Assembly (NCBI GenBank): GCA_900555435.1
Contig: USLH01000001.1
Coordinates: forward strand, 1-37,662
Length of the DNA: 37,662 nt
Reading direction: 5' to 3'
Source of the DNA: an uncultured Oscillospiraceae bacterium
GTDB taxonomy: Bacteria > Bacillota > Clostridia > Oscillospirales > Ruminococcaceae
Shown piece by piece: positions 1 through 7,318 of the stretch; within the stretch, counting starts at the first letter, position 1; the number at the start of each line of letters is the position of its first letter. Below the pieces are notes generated by a model. The model was not told where the DNA came from, did not search any database, and worked only from the letters and a program-made list of their open reading frames with translations. Made by a program: the position numbers and the translations under genes.

Positions 1-460
1 GAGTGGCGGGTTTGGTGGCGTTGGTGGCGGTGTTGCCCTTGAAGCCGGGATCGGTCTTGGTGACCTGCAGCTCCACGAAGTTGGGGGGCTCGACCCCGAA
101 CACAACACCCTTGTAGGACAGGACCTTCACCAAGGTGTTTTCCTTGACAAAGCGGAAGCCGTCGCCCAGATGAGCGCTGTCGATGGCCTGCTGCTCATAG
201 GTCTCGGTGTCCATGAAGTAGTAAAGGTTCTCGTCGTTGTAAAGGTACTCCATTTCCCGGCGCTCGATGAACGCTTCGGGGAATTTTGCGGTGGGGTTGA
301 ACGTCGTCTCGGTGACGGCACCGGAAATCACGTTGCGCAGCTTGGTGCGGACAAACGCAGCACCTTTGCCGGGTTTCACGTGCTGGAACTCAATGACCTG
401 CATAACCTCGCCGTCCATATCGAAGGTGAGGCCGTTCCGGAAATCGCCTGCTGTAATCAT
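1..460 (-). CDS. efp: Elongation factor P, C-terminus cut off by window edge
   Basis: EF-P binds the ribosome between the P and E sites and relieves stalling at consecutive prolines. The visible 153 residues start MITAGDFRNG and carry the KOW-like N-terminal domain with the tip motif KPGKGAAF. Lys32 is the residue that is modified in other bacteria (5-aminopentanol in Bacillus, beta-lysine in enterobacteria). The OB domains follow (VEPPNFVELQVTKT near residue 130). The family is usually about 185 residues, so roughly 30 are missing beyond base 1. The start is fixed by a GGAGG at 470-474. It has its own promoter (575-603) and a leader of about 110 nt, so it is probably independent of aroQ upstream. 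No epmA/epmB-type modification gene lies in the window. Confidence 0.97.
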   Translation of the reverse strand, partial: MITAGDFRNGLTFDMDGEVMQVIEFQHVKPGKGAAFVRTKLRNVISGAVTETTFNPTAKFPEAFIERREMEYLYNDENLYYFMDTETYEQQAIDSAHLGDGFRFVKENTLVKVLSYKGVVFGVEPPNFVELQVTKTDPGFKGNTATNATKPAT

Positions 461-493
461 GTGTAGAAACCTCCATTTTACTGATCCGCAATC

Positions 494-513
494 AAAACGC
501 CGCCTTGGCGACG
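494..513 (-). terminator. Terminator-like hairpin in the efp leader
   Basis: In the RNA sense, CGTCGCC (513-507) faces GGCGGCG (504-498) around a very short loop and is followed by four T (497-494). A second inverted repeat, GAAGCTG/CAGCTTC, lies earlier in the same leader. The T run is short, so this may be an attenuator, a simple leader stem, or chance in GC-rich DNA. No ligand class is recognisable. Confidence 0.3.
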
Positions 514-574
514 CCGAAAATCCAGCGGTCGGAAGCTGCCCGAAGGGTCGGAAATACAGCTTCTCTCATTTTTT

Positions 575-603
575 ATTGTACCGTATCTTCCTTGCATTTG
601 CAA
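575..603 (-). promoter_or_regulatory. Sigma-A promoter of efp
   Basis: Read on the minus strand: -35 TTGCAA (603-598), a 17-base spacer, and -10 TACAAT (580-575). Each hexamer is one base or two from consensus and the spacing is optimal. It lies just after the aroQ stop codon and about 110 bases before the efp start. Confidence 0.75.
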
Positions 604-644
604 GAGCAAATTGTAAATTTTCTGCGTTTTTGCCGGATTTTCCG

Positions 645-1079
645 TCAAATCAGGTGGGAAAGCCCCTCCAAAGCCAGCAGATAGCTGTACTTTCCGAAGC
701 CGCAGATCTGCCCCACGCAGACGGGAGCGATGACGGACGTATGCCGGAACTCCTCCCGGCTGTGGATGTTGGAGAGATGAACCTCGATGCAGGGGAGCCG
801 GATCCCGGCGATGGCATCCCGGATGGCGATGGAATAGTGGGTATACGCTCCCATGTTGGCCACGATCCCGTCCACCTCATGGCGGACGGCCTGGAGCTTG
901 TCGATGATCTCCCCTTCGCAGTTGGACTGGTAGATCTCACACTCGAAGCCCAGCTTTTCCGCATAGGCACGGATCTCCTCGTTGATGCTTTCAAAGCTCT
1001 CCTTGCCGTAGATCCCCGGCTCCCGTTCTCCCACCAGATTGATGTTGGGGCCGTGGATCACCAATACTTTTTTCTTCAT
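645..1079 (-). CDS. aroQ: Type II 3-dehydroquinate dehydratase
   Basis: Third step of the shikimate pathway: 3-dehydroquinate to 3-dehydroshikimate; members are dodecameric cytoplasmic enzymes. The 144-residue product has the normal family length. All residues known from the Mycobacterium enzyme fall at matching positions: Asn12, Arg19, Tyr24 on the flexible lid (EREPGIYG), Asn75, His81, Glu99, His101, Arg108 and Arg112. One oddity is Met76, where most members have Pro (NPGAYTH). The ATG at 1079 is preceded by GGAAGGGG, and the reading frame upstream of it overlaps the end of the previous gene, so the longer start is unlikely. It is the last gene of the yqeG operon; only 4 bases separate it from the endonuclease-IV-like gene. 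Confidence 0.97.
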   Translation of the reverse strand: MKKKVLVIHGPNINLVGEREPGIYGKESFESINEEIRAYAEKLGFECEIYQSNCEGEIIDKLQAVRHEVDGIVANMGAYTHYSIAIRDAIAGIRLPCIEVHLSNIHSREEFRHTSVIAPVCVGQICGFGKYSYLLALEGLSHLI

Positions 1080-1083
1080 TCGA

Positions 1084-1950
1084 TCATTCCCCTTCCGTGC
1101 GCAAAGTCCGGGCATATTCCGCCATGGTTCTCGCATCCTCCGCTTGGGTCCCCGCCGATTCGCAGATAAACCGGGGCGACCAGTCCCGCTTCACCACTTC
1201 TTCCAAAAGCGGCTGGAACTCCGGGCCGTAAACGGTGTCTTCAAAGGTCAGGTGCGCCTTTTCTCCGCCCTTTAACGTGTATTCGATCTTGGAAAAATGG
1301 GCGTGGAAGCGGCTTGCCCGCTCCTTCCCCAGTCGGTCCTCCATTTCGTCTAAGATGGCTTTGTAGTCCTCCCGTCCCCGGATCCCGCCGAAGGTTCGGG
1401 CATTTAAGTGCCCGAAATCGATGCAGGGCAACAGCCGTTCATCGATGGAACAAAGCTCCAGCACCTCCAAAAGAGTGCCCAACTGGTTTACCTTTCCCAT
1501 GGTCTCCGGACAGACGGTGATGTCCGCCAGTCCCAGCCGCTCCAGCTCGTCCAGCGCCAGCCGCAGCGTCCCTTTGGCAAGCTCCAGCGCTTCCTCCCTG
1601 GAAATTTTCCCGCAGGAGCCGGAATGCACCACGATCCGGTCGCCGCCCATAATCCGGGCCGCTTTCGCCGTATCGGTGATGTACCCCACGGAGTTGAGAC
1701 GCTTCTCCTCCTCCGTGGAGGAAAGGGAGATGTAATAGGGCGCATGGACGCTGAGGGCGATGTCCGCCGCAACCGCCGCTTCCTTCAATCGCAACAGATC
1801 GCTTTCCACATACCGCACGCCCCGCCCACACTGATACTCGAAGGCATTCAGCCCGAAGCGGGAAAGATAAGCGGGGATCTCCGGCGTTTTCTTATAGCCC
1901 ATGGCAGCAAAGCTGTCCGGACGTCCTGCCGGGCCGAACCGTGCGCTCAT
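1084..1950 (-). CDS. Endonuclease IV (Nfo)-like TIM-barrel protein
   Basis: A 288-residue protein of the AP endonuclease 2 / xylose-isomerase-like TIM-barrel family. The metal-site residues of endonuclease IV have clear counterparts: His69 (SVHAPYY), His109 (VVHSGS), Glu149 (CPETMG), Asp178 and His181 (IDFGH), His216/His218 (RFHAHFS) and Glu264 (ICES). This supports a trinuclear zinc centre and a 5'-AP endonuclease role in base-excision repair. The length is close to bacterial Nfo (about 280-300). The start overlaps the yqeG stop by 4 bases (ATGA), so the two are translationally coupled. A divergent member acting on sugars cannot be excluded from sequence alone, since the lesion-binding loops were not compared. 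Confidence 0.85.
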   Translation of the reverse strand: MSARFGPAGRPDSFAAMGYKKTPEIPAYLSRFGLNAFEYQCGRGVRYVESDLLRLKEAAVAADIALSVHAPYYISLSSTEEEKRLNSVGYITDTAKAARIMGGDRIVVHSGSCGKISREEALELAKGTLRLALDELERLGLADITVCPETMGKVNQLGTLLEVLELCSIDERLLPCIDFGHLNARTFGGIRGREDYKAILDEMEDRLGKERASRFHAHFSKIEYTLKGGEKAHLTFEDTVYGPEFQPLLEEVVKRDWSPRFICESAGTQAEDARTMAEYARTLRTEGE

Positions 1951-2450
1951 TTTCTTTCCTCCTTTTCAAGGAACCGGCGGATCACCGGCTTTTCCAGCCG
2001 CCGCCGGATCCGGAAGGACCGGGTCGTTTCCAGCTCATAAGGCTCCACCAGCACTGTGTACACCCCCGCCAGGTTCCCGCAGATCATATCCGTAAAGATC
2101 TGATCCCCGATGAGCGCGGTCTCCTTCCGGCGGATCTTCAGCTTCCGACAGGCACGTCCTACCCCAAAGGGCAGAGGTTTCGCCGCCATGGAGACAAAAG
2201 GCAGACCCAGCTGCTTTGCAAAAGGCTCCACCCGCTCCTTATAGTTGTTCGAGAGGATGGTAAGGGTCAGCCCCGCCTCCTGCATCGTCCGGATCCATTC
2301 CGGGACGCCTTCGGCAGGGACGGGATTGTTGTGGGTGGTCAGGGTGTTGTCCACATCCAGGATCACCGCCCGCAGCCCCCGTTCTTTAAAAAAGGACGCT
2401 GGCAGGTCGGTGATATGCTTCACCATCCGACGGGGTTTCAGAAACGGCAT
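1947..2450 (-). CDS. yqeG: YqeG family HAD IIIA-type phosphatase
   Basis: A 167-residue HAD-superfamily phosphatase. Motif I is DVDNTL with nucleophile Asp32 and general acid Asp34. Motif II is Ser67 in LSNN, motif III Lys91, and motif IV GDQIFTD at 115-121. Bacterial YqeG proteins are about 170 residues; those relatives related to mitochondrial Gep4 have been linked to phosphatidylglycerophosphate dephosphorylation, but the bacterial substrate is not settled. The ATG at 2450 has AGGAGGAG at 2453-2460. First gene of yqeG / endonuclease-IV-like / aroQ. An intrinsic terminator ends about 8 bases before the RBS, which leaves no room for a promoter between them (see findings). Confidence 0.92.
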   Translation of the reverse strand: MPFLKPRRMVKHITDLPASFFKERGLRAVILDVDNTLTTHNNPVPAEGVPEWIRTMQEAGLTLTILSNNYKERVEPFAKQLGLPFVSMAAKPLPFGVGRACRKLKIRRKETALIGDQIFTDMICGNLAGVYTVLVEPYELETTRSFRIRRRLEKPVIRRFLEKEERK

Positions 2451-2467
2451 AGCTCCTCCTCAAAACG

Positions 2468-2498
2468 AAAAAGCGAGCAGAAAACTCCGCTCGCTTTT
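2468..2498 (-). terminator. Intrinsic terminator between rpsU and yqeG
   Basis: On the minus strand the sequence forms a stem of about 13 bp (AAAAGCGAGCGGA against TTCTGCTCGCTTTT, one G-U pair) with a 4-base loop and a five-T tail. The A tract on the other side makes it potentially bidirectional. It ends the rpsU transcript but sits directly against the yqeG RBS. Confidence 0.85.
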
Positions 2499-2555
2499 AT
2501 CTACAACGATGCGCCCAAAGGGCGTTGATCTGCGCTGTATACGTTGCACACGTAA

Positions 2556-2732
2556 TTATTTGAATTTACGTTTCCGAGCAGCCTCAGATTTCTTTTTGCG
2601 TCTGACAGAAGGCTTCTCGTAATGCTCTCTTTTGCGCACTTCGGCGAGGACGCCAGACTTCGCACAGGAGCGTTTGAAGCGTTTCAGCGCATTGTCCAGA
2701 GACTCGTTGTCTTTGACTCTGATTTCCGACAT
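2556..2732 (-). CDS. rpsU: 30S ribosomal protein bS21
   Basis: Small-subunit protein bS21, 58 residues, strongly basic, with the family pattern MSEIRVKDNESLDNALKRFK at the N-terminus and a Lys/Arg-rich tail (RRKKKSEAARKRKFK). It lies near the 3' end of 16S rRNA and helps mRNA binding during initiation. The ATG at 2732 has GGGAGG upstream; the frame continues further up but has no RBS there. It is monocistronic or nearly so: its own promoter is at 2870-2899 and a terminator at 2468-2498. The roughly 130-base leader is folded (separate entry). Confidence 0.97.
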   Translation of the reverse strand: MSEIRVKDNESLDNALKRFKRSCAKSGVLAEVRKREHYEKPSVRRKKKSEAARKRKFK

Positions 2733-2737
2733 TCTAT

Positions 2738-2866
2738 TCCCTCCCTTTGCCAAGCGGCAGAGGTCTAAAAGCTGCCCTTCCCCGAACCTTCCGCAAAGCC
2801 GACCTCTTTCCGCACGGTAGATGCGGGGCTTCGCAAAAGCTGCAGACAAAACCAGCATTTGTATTT
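2738..2866 (-). ncRNA. Structured 5' leader of rpsU
   Basis: Between the predicted transcription start (about 2863-2866) and the RBS, three inverted repeats occur in order: CCGCA/TGCGG (2826-2822 with 2814-2810), the perfect 7-bp pair AGAGGTC/GACCTCT (2807-2801 with 2765-2759) enclosing about 35 bases, and a short TGCC/GGCA stem next to the GGGAGG. No in-frame leader peptide stands out. Autoregulation by bS21 is a plausible inference, not shown. Confidence 0.45.
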
Positions 2867-2869
2867 CTT

Positions 2870-2899
2870 ATTATATACCACCTGCCGCCCGTATGTCAA
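2870..2899 (-). promoter_or_regulatory. Sigma-A promoter of rpsU
   Basis: Minus strand: consensus -35 TTGACA (2899-2894), an 18-base spacer, and consensus -10 TATAAT (2875-2870). It is one of the strongest promoters in the window, as expected for a ribosomal protein gene. Confidence 0.9.
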
Positions 2900-2924
2900 G
2901 GGATTTCCGTCAGTTTCCTGAATT

Positions 2925-2966
2925 TTTCAAAGGCGGAAGCGATTTTTCCCGCTCCCGCCTTTGAAA
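2925..2966 (-). terminator. Large hairpin just after the leuS stop
   Basis: TTTCAAAGGCGG (2966-2955) and CCGCCTTTGAAA (2936-2925) form a perfect 12-bp stem, extended inside by a GC-rich region, 5 bases after the leuS stop codon. No proper T run follows, so it may terminate weakly or protect the leuS mRNA 3' end. Confidence 0.6.
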
Positions 2967-2971
2967 GACGA

Positions 2972-5380
2972 TTATTTCACCACAAGATTGACCAGTTTAC
3001 CCTTGACGTAGAGTTCTTTGACAACGGTTTTCCCGGCGATCTCCGCCGCGACCTTGGGATCCGCCTTGGCAAGTGCAATGGCGTCGGCGCTCTGGATGTC
3101 GGCATCCACGGTGAGTTTCGCCCGGATCTTGCCGTTGACCTGCGCCACGATCTCCACGGTAGCTTCCTTGCACTTTGCTTCGTCCCAGGTCAGCCACTTC
3201 TGAGAAGTGATGGGACCGCCGAAGCCCATGATCTCGAAGAGTTCCTCGGTCATATGGGGGGCGAAGGGATTCAAGAGCACCAAGAGATCCCGATATTCCT
3301 TCCGAGTGATGGAGCCGGTGTCGGAGATCTGGTTCAGGAGGCTCATCATCGCCGCAATGGCAGTATTATATTTCAGGTTCTCAATGTCCTCGGAGACTTT
3401 TTTGATGGTCTGATGGAAGGGCGTCTCCAGCTCTTTGCGGTAGCTATCCCCGTCAACGACGGAATCCTGCAGATTCCAGATCCGCTCCAAGAACCGCTTG
3501 CAGCCCCGGACGGAGTTCATGCTCCAGGGAGCCGCTTTCTCAAAGTCTCCCATGAACATCTCATAGAGCCGCAGGGTATCGGCGCCGTATTCCCGGACGA
3601 TGTCGTCGGGATTGATGACGTTTCCACGGGATTTGCTCATCTTCTCGCCGTTCTCGCCCAATACCATGCCGTGGCTGGTGCGCTTGGCGTAAGGCTCCTT
3701 GCAGGGAACAACGCCCTGATCGTAAAGGAACTTGTGCCAGAACCGGGAGTAGAGCAGATGAAGCGTCGTGTGCTCCATGCCGCCGTTGTACCAGTCAACA
3801 GGGAGCCAGTATTTTAAGGCTTCGGGGGAAGCCAGCTGCTCCTTGTTGTGGGGATCGCAGTAGCGGAGGAAGTACCACGAAGAGCCGGCCCATTGGGGCA
3901 TGGTGTCGGTCTCCCGCTTGGCGGGGCCGCCACAGTGAGGGCAGGTGGTGTTCACGAAGCTGTCGATCTTGGCAAGGGGCGACTGCCCGTCGTCGGTGGT
4001 CTCATAATTCTCCACATCCGGGAGCTTCAGCGGCAGCTCCTCTTCGGGGACCGCCACATAGCCGCACTTGTCGCAGTGGACGATGGGGATCGGCTCGCCC
4101 CAGTAACGCTGCCGGGCAAAGACCCAGTCGCGGAGCTTATAGTTGACCTTGGGCACGCCCTTCCCGGTCTCCTGCAGCCACTCCTTGATCTTCTCCTTGG
4201 CCTCCTCCACGGTCAGGCCGTCCAGGAACCCGGAGTTGACCATGACGCCGGTCTCACAGTCGGTGAAAGCTTCCTTCTCAATGTCGCCGCCCTTGACCAC
4301 CTCGATCATAGGCAGACCGAAGGCTTTGGCAAACTCATAGTCCCGGGTGTCGTGAGCCGGAACCGCCATGATGGCGCCGGTGCCGTAGCTCACCAAGACG
4401 TAGTCGGAAATAAAGATGGGGATCTGCCGACCGTTGACGGGATTGATGGCCATGACGCCCTCCAGCCGGACGCCGGTCTTGTCCTTGTTGACCTCGGTGC
4501 GCTCAAAGTCGGACTTTTTGGCGGCCTCCGCCTGATACGCCCGGATCTGATCCATGTTGGACAGCCGGGAAGCCCACTTCTCAATGTACGGATGTTCCGG
4601 AGAAATGACCATATAGGTGGCGCCGAACAGGGTGTCAGGCCGGGTGGTGTAAATTTTCAGAGTGTCGCCGGCATCGGTGTCGAAGTTCACCTCTGCACCA
4701 GTGGAGCGGCCGATCCAGTTGATCTGGGTGGCTTTGATCCGGTCAATGTAGTTTACATCCGCCAGATCGTCGATGAGCCGCTGGGCATATTCGGTGATCT
4801 TTAACATCCACTGGGATTTGACCTTGTGGACGACCTCGCCGCCGCAGCGCTCGCAAACGCCTCCAACGACCTCCTCGTTTGCAAGCACGCACTTACAGGA
4901 GGTGCACCAGTTGACATTCATTTCGCTCTTATAGGCAAGCCCTGCCTTGAAAAGCTTCAAAAAGATCCACTGGGTCCATTTGTAGTAGTCGGGGTCGGTG
5001 GTGTTGATCTCCCGATCCCAGTCGAAGGAAAGGCCTAAGGATTTGAGCTGCTCTTTGAAGTGAGCAATGTTCTTTGCCGTGACCACTGCCGGATGGACGT
5101 GGTTTTTAATGGCAAAGTTCTCGGTAGGAAGGCCGAAGGCGTCCCAACCCATGGGGAACAGGACGTTGTAGCCCTCCATCCGCCGCTTTCTCGCAACGAT
5201 GTCAAGAGCGGTATAAGGCCGGGGATGTCCGACGTGGAGCCCCTGTCCGGAAGGATAGGGGAACTCAATCAGGGCATAGTATTTGGGCTTTGTGTAGTCG
5301 TTTTCGGCGTGGAAGGTCTTGTGGTCATCCCAATATTTCTGCCACTTTTTCTCAATCGCCTGAAAATCATAGCTGTTCAT
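2972..5380 (-). CDS. leuS: Leucyl-tRNA synthetase
   Basis: Class I synthetase that charges tRNA-Leu. At 802 residues it has the bacterial length. The HIGH motif is HVGH (49-52), the KMSKS loop is at about 580-584 (GEKMSKSRGN), and the CP1 editing domain carries TRPDTLFGATY and VPAHDTRDYEFA. A zinc-ribbon-like CTSC...CERC pair lies near residues 155-180 and a second CDKC...CPHC pair further on. The start MNSYDFQAIE at 5380 has AGGAAAGGAAG upstream; a longer frame runs into the T-box terminator and is rejected. Expression should be controlled by the T-box leader upstream, which responds to uncharged tRNA-Leu. The gene is monocistronic. Confidence 0.98.
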   Translation of the reverse strand: MNSYDFQAIEKKWQKYWDDHKTFHAENDYTKPKYYALIEFPYPSGQGLHVGHPRPYTALDIVARKRRMEGYNVLFPMGWDAFGLPTENFAIKNHVHPAVVTAKNIAHFKEQLKSLGLSFDWDREINTTDPDYYKWTQWIFLKLFKAGLAYKSEMNVNWCTSCKCVLANEEVVGGVCERCGGEVVHKVKSQWMLKITEYAQRLIDDLADVNYIDRIKATQINWIGRSTGAEVNFDTDAGDTLKIYTTRPDTLFGATYMVISPEHPYIEKWASRLSNMDQIRAYQAEAAKKSDFERTEVNKDKTGVRLEGVMAINPVNGRQIPIFISDYVLVSYGTGAIMAVPAHDTRDYEFAKAFGLPMIEVVKGGDIEKEAFTDCETGVMVNSGFLDGLTVEEAKEKIKEWLQETGKGVPKVNYKLRDWVFARQRYWGEPIPIVHCDKCGYVAVPEEELPLKLPDVENYETTDDGQSPLAKIDSFVNTTCPHCGGPAKRETDTMPQWAGSSWYFLRYCDPHNKEQLASPEALKYWLPVDWYNGGMEHTTLHLLYSRFWHKFLYDQGVVPCKEPYAKRTSHGMVLGENGEKMSKSRGNVINPDDIVREYGADTLRLYEMFMGDFEKAAPWSMNSVRGCKRFLERIWNLQDSVVDGDSYRKELETPFHQTIKKVSEDIENLKYNTAIAAMMSLLNQISDTGSITRKEYRDLLVLLNPFAPHMTEELFEIMGFGGPITSQKWLTWDEAKCKEATVEIVAQVNGKIRAKLTVDADIQSADAIALAKADPKVAAEIAGKTVVKELYVKGKLVNLVVK

Positions 5381-5411
5381 GCATTTCTTCCTTTCCTGCT
5401 GCGGGAAAATG

Positions 5412-5686
5412 AAAAAGCCTCCGTTCCTTGTGTCCAAGAAACGGAAGCTCTGATTCCGCGGTACCATTCTCGTTGGCGCCAAAGCGCCCCCTTTTTTCCA
5501 CCTGCTTTTTAAAGCCGATGTAACTCCCTGATAACGGTGGAGAGCCCGTCCGCACCTACTTGAAAAACCGTTCAGTCGGAAGCTCGAGGGCCAGCCGCTT
5601 TGCCCCGGATACCGCCTTGCACCTTACCGGCGGCTCTCTGAAAACCCGAAGACAAATCTTTTCCCTGTCGCAGCATTTTAAATATT
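5412..5686 (-). ncRNA. T-box riboswitch (leucine) upstream of leuS
   Basis: All T-box parts are visible in RNA order. Stem I starts near 5670 and has the AGAGAG bulge and GGTGCAAGG distal region (about 5640-5615). A Stem II-type segment AGTAGG...ACGG...CCGTTATCAGG follows. The T-box core TGGTACCGCGG is at 5466-5456. A 15-bp terminator stem with a GACA loop and five T spans 5449-5412. The best specifier candidate is CTC (5588-5586), which lies just 5' of the TTCC that pairs with GGAA at the base of Stem I; the nearby CTT (5582-5580) also encodes leucine. Uncharged tRNA-Leu would stabilise the antiterminator and turn leuS on. Confidence 0.93.
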
Positions 5687-5692
5687 GCTTTC

Positions 5693-5721
5693 AGTATACC
5701 AAATCCCGCCTTGAATGTCAA
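5693..5721 (-). promoter_or_regulatory. Sigma-A promoter of the leuS T-box transcript
   Basis: Minus strand: consensus -35 TTGACA (5721-5716), a 17-base spacer, and -10 TATACT (5698-5693). The -35 box contains the TGA stop codon (5720-5718) of the upstream 46-codon gene. Confidence 0.9.
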
Positions 5722-5858
5722 GGCTTTCCCGCCTTGTCTTTTTGGCTTTTCACGATCAGGGCGATGACCAATCCGATCAGCCCCGCCGCAAAAACGCCGC
5801 CTGCGATCATCAGCAGGACAGGCAGGATCTGAAGGATCCCTACAAAAATCGATTGCAT
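5718..5858 (-). CDS. 46-residue single-pass membrane protein
   Basis: A short frame reading MQSIFVGILQILPVLL..., with a long hydrophobic stretch (about residues 5-37, Gly/Ala/Leu/Ile-rich) and a basic C-terminal tail (KSQKDKAGKP). An AGAAGGAG lies about 7 bases before the ATG, and the gene starts 22 bases after the rsfS stop in the same direction, so translation is likely. It is the last gene of the long minus-strand run. Its stop codon lies within the leuS -35 box. I do not recognise a family. Possible roles include a small envelope protein or a type I toxin-like peptide; there is no evidence for either. Confidence 0.6.
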   Translation of the reverse strand: MQSIFVGILQILPVLLMIAGGVFAAGLIGLVIALIVKSQKDKAGKP

Positions 5859-5880
5859 CTGCGCTTCTCCTTCTCTGCGG

Positions 5881-6237
5881 TCAATCTTTCAGGATTCCCG
5901 ACAGATCCACCTTTTCCCCGTCGGCCCACAGCCGCTCCAGGTCGTAGAATTCCCGGGTGTCCTCATGGAAAATGTGGACGATCACGTCGGTGTAATCCAG
6001 GATGATCCAGTTCTCGCTGTGATACCCCTCGACCCGGTGAGGCTGCACGCCCTTTTCGCCCAGCTGGTAGTCCACCTCGTCCGCCAGCATCTTCACCTGC
6101 GTGGAGCTGGTGCCGGTGGCGATGACGAAGTATTCTCCCAGGATGGTCAGGTCGCCGATCCGGATGGCACGGATGTCCTTTGCTTTCTTGCTGTCCAAAA
6201 CCTTTACGATGTTCTCCATCAGTTCTTTTGCTTCCAT
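5881..6237 (-). CDS. rsfS: Ribosomal silencing factor RsfS (Iojap/YbeB)
   Basis: A 118-residue member of the RsfS/Iojap family. These proteins bind uL14 on the large subunit and block subunit joining during starvation. The family signature is clear: GDLTILGEYFVIATGTSSTQ (about 28-47), followed by HRVEGYHSENWIILDYTDVIVHIF (about 67-90). The length is typical (105-120). The gene follows yqeK and an LCP gene, an order seen in many Firmicutes (nadD-yqeK-rsfS neighbourhood), with only 11 bases after the LCP stop. Confidence 0.96.
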   Translation of the reverse strand: MEAKELMENIVKVLDSKKAKDIRAIRIGDLTILGEYFVIATGTSSTQVKMLADEVDYQLGEKGVQPHRVEGYHSENWIILDYTDVIVHIFHEDTREFYDLERLWADGEKVDLSGILKD

Positions 6238-6248
6238 AGGGGCCTCCC

Positions 6249-7289
6249 TTATTTGTTTCCGTCGATCAGATCATTGACGGTGGTATCGTTATCATCGTAG
6301 TAATCGGTGGTGTTTGCGATCTCCTGAATGTTCAGCTCCTCTACGGGGACCGGATCGCTGAAAGGCCGGAAATACTGGTTCAAAAGATCCGCCAGCACCT
6401 GCTTATGCACACTCCAGACCGAATAGCTTCCCGCCATCGTCCCCTCGCCGGGAACCATGTGGAACGCCATGCTGCTGGTGTCCAAGCTCAGCACCCGGGG
6501 AGCTAAGGTCAGCACGTCGTTGACCGTCAGATCCGTGGTGACCTCCTGCATCAGGGTGGGGATCAGGGAGCTGATCTGCCCCATGGAAAGGTGTTTGAAC
6601 TTATTGACCAGTGCCGCTAAAAACTCCCGCTGGGCGTTGATCCGGCCGATATCGCCGCCTCGGCTGTGCCGCTCCCGGACGAATTTCTCCGCCTGAAGGC
6701 CGTTTAACGTCTGCAGACCGGGCTTGAAGGTGACGCCTTCCAGGGTAAAGGACTCCTGCACGTTGATCTCCACGCCGCCGATGGCGTCGATGACGCTCAC
6801 GAATCCGTCCATGTTGATGGTCACATAATGGTCAATGGGCAGCCGGAGCCGGTCGTAAATGACCCGTGCCAGATTCTCCATACCGCCGGCGTTTTTGTTG
6901 CCGTAAACGGCGTTGATCTTCCCGGTTGGGTACTCGCTCCCGATGTAGGTGTCCCGGGGGATCTGCAGGATGTTAATGCTCTGGGCTTCCAGATTATAGC
7001 TGACCACCATGATGACATCGGTGAGCTTTGCCCGCCCGGTGCCTTCGGCGTAGTCGATGCCGGTAACGAGGAAATTGACCACCTTTTTCTGGATCTCTTC
7101 CTCGGTCTTATATTCGTCGCTGATGCTGACGGTGTGGCCGCTTTCGTCCACCTCCGGCAGCGGCGCCCAGTTCAGAAGGGATACATACCCAACGATCCCC
7201 GCCGAAACGACGATAAGGACGATGGACAGCGCCATCAGAATCCGGTCTGCCGTGCCAAGGCGTCTTTTTTTGTTCTTTTTCTTTGCCAT
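6249..7289 (-). CDS. LCP (LytR-CpsA-Psr) family glycopolymer transferase
   Basis: LCP proteins attach teichoic acids or other glycopolymers to peptidoglycan on the outer face of the membrane. The 346-residue product has a basic cytoplasmic start (MAKKKNKKRR), one membrane anchor at about 16-38, and an LCP domain from about 70. That domain carries conserved charged residues that bind the polyprenyl pyrophosphate: Arg86, Asp91 (LTDVIMVVSYN), Arg112-Asp113 (IPRDTY), Lys124 (GKINAVYG), and the later VRERHSRGGDIGRINAQ segment. The C-terminal tail (from about 320) is Asp/Asn/Thr-rich and low in complexity. It is encoded between yqeK (29 bases) and rsfS (11 bases). The acceptor polymer cannot be told from sequence. 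Confidence 0.93.
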   Translation of the reverse strand: MAKKKNKKRRLGTADRILMALSIVLIVVSAGIVGYVSLLNWAPLPEVDESGHTVSISDEYKTEEEIQKKVVNFLVTGIDYAEGTGRAKLTDVIMVVSYNLEAQSINILQIPRDTYIGSEYPTGKINAVYGNKNAGGMENLARVIYDRLRLPIDHYVTINMDGFVSVIDAIGGVEINVQESFTLEGVTFKPGLQTLNGLQAEKFVRERHSRGGDIGRINAQREFLAALVNKFKHLSMGQISSLIPTLMQEVTTDLTVNDVLTLAPRVLSLDTSSMAFHMVPGEGTMAGSYSVWSVHKQVLADLLNQYFRPFSDPVPVEELNIQEIANTTDYYDDNDTTVNDLIDGNK

Positions 7290-7318
7290 CTGATTTTCCG
7301 AACCTTTCCAAAGAGTCG

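Noticed and set aside
498..560. Direct repeat TTCCGACC in the efp leader as an operator
   Set aside because: Two 8-base copies in GC-rich DNA can arise by chance, and they sit within the hairpin arms.
2747..4804. Long plus-strand frames opposite leuS (356 and 318 codons)
   Set aside because: They lie fully antisense to a clear leuS, show no recognisable domains and reflect the codon bias of GC-rich DNA.
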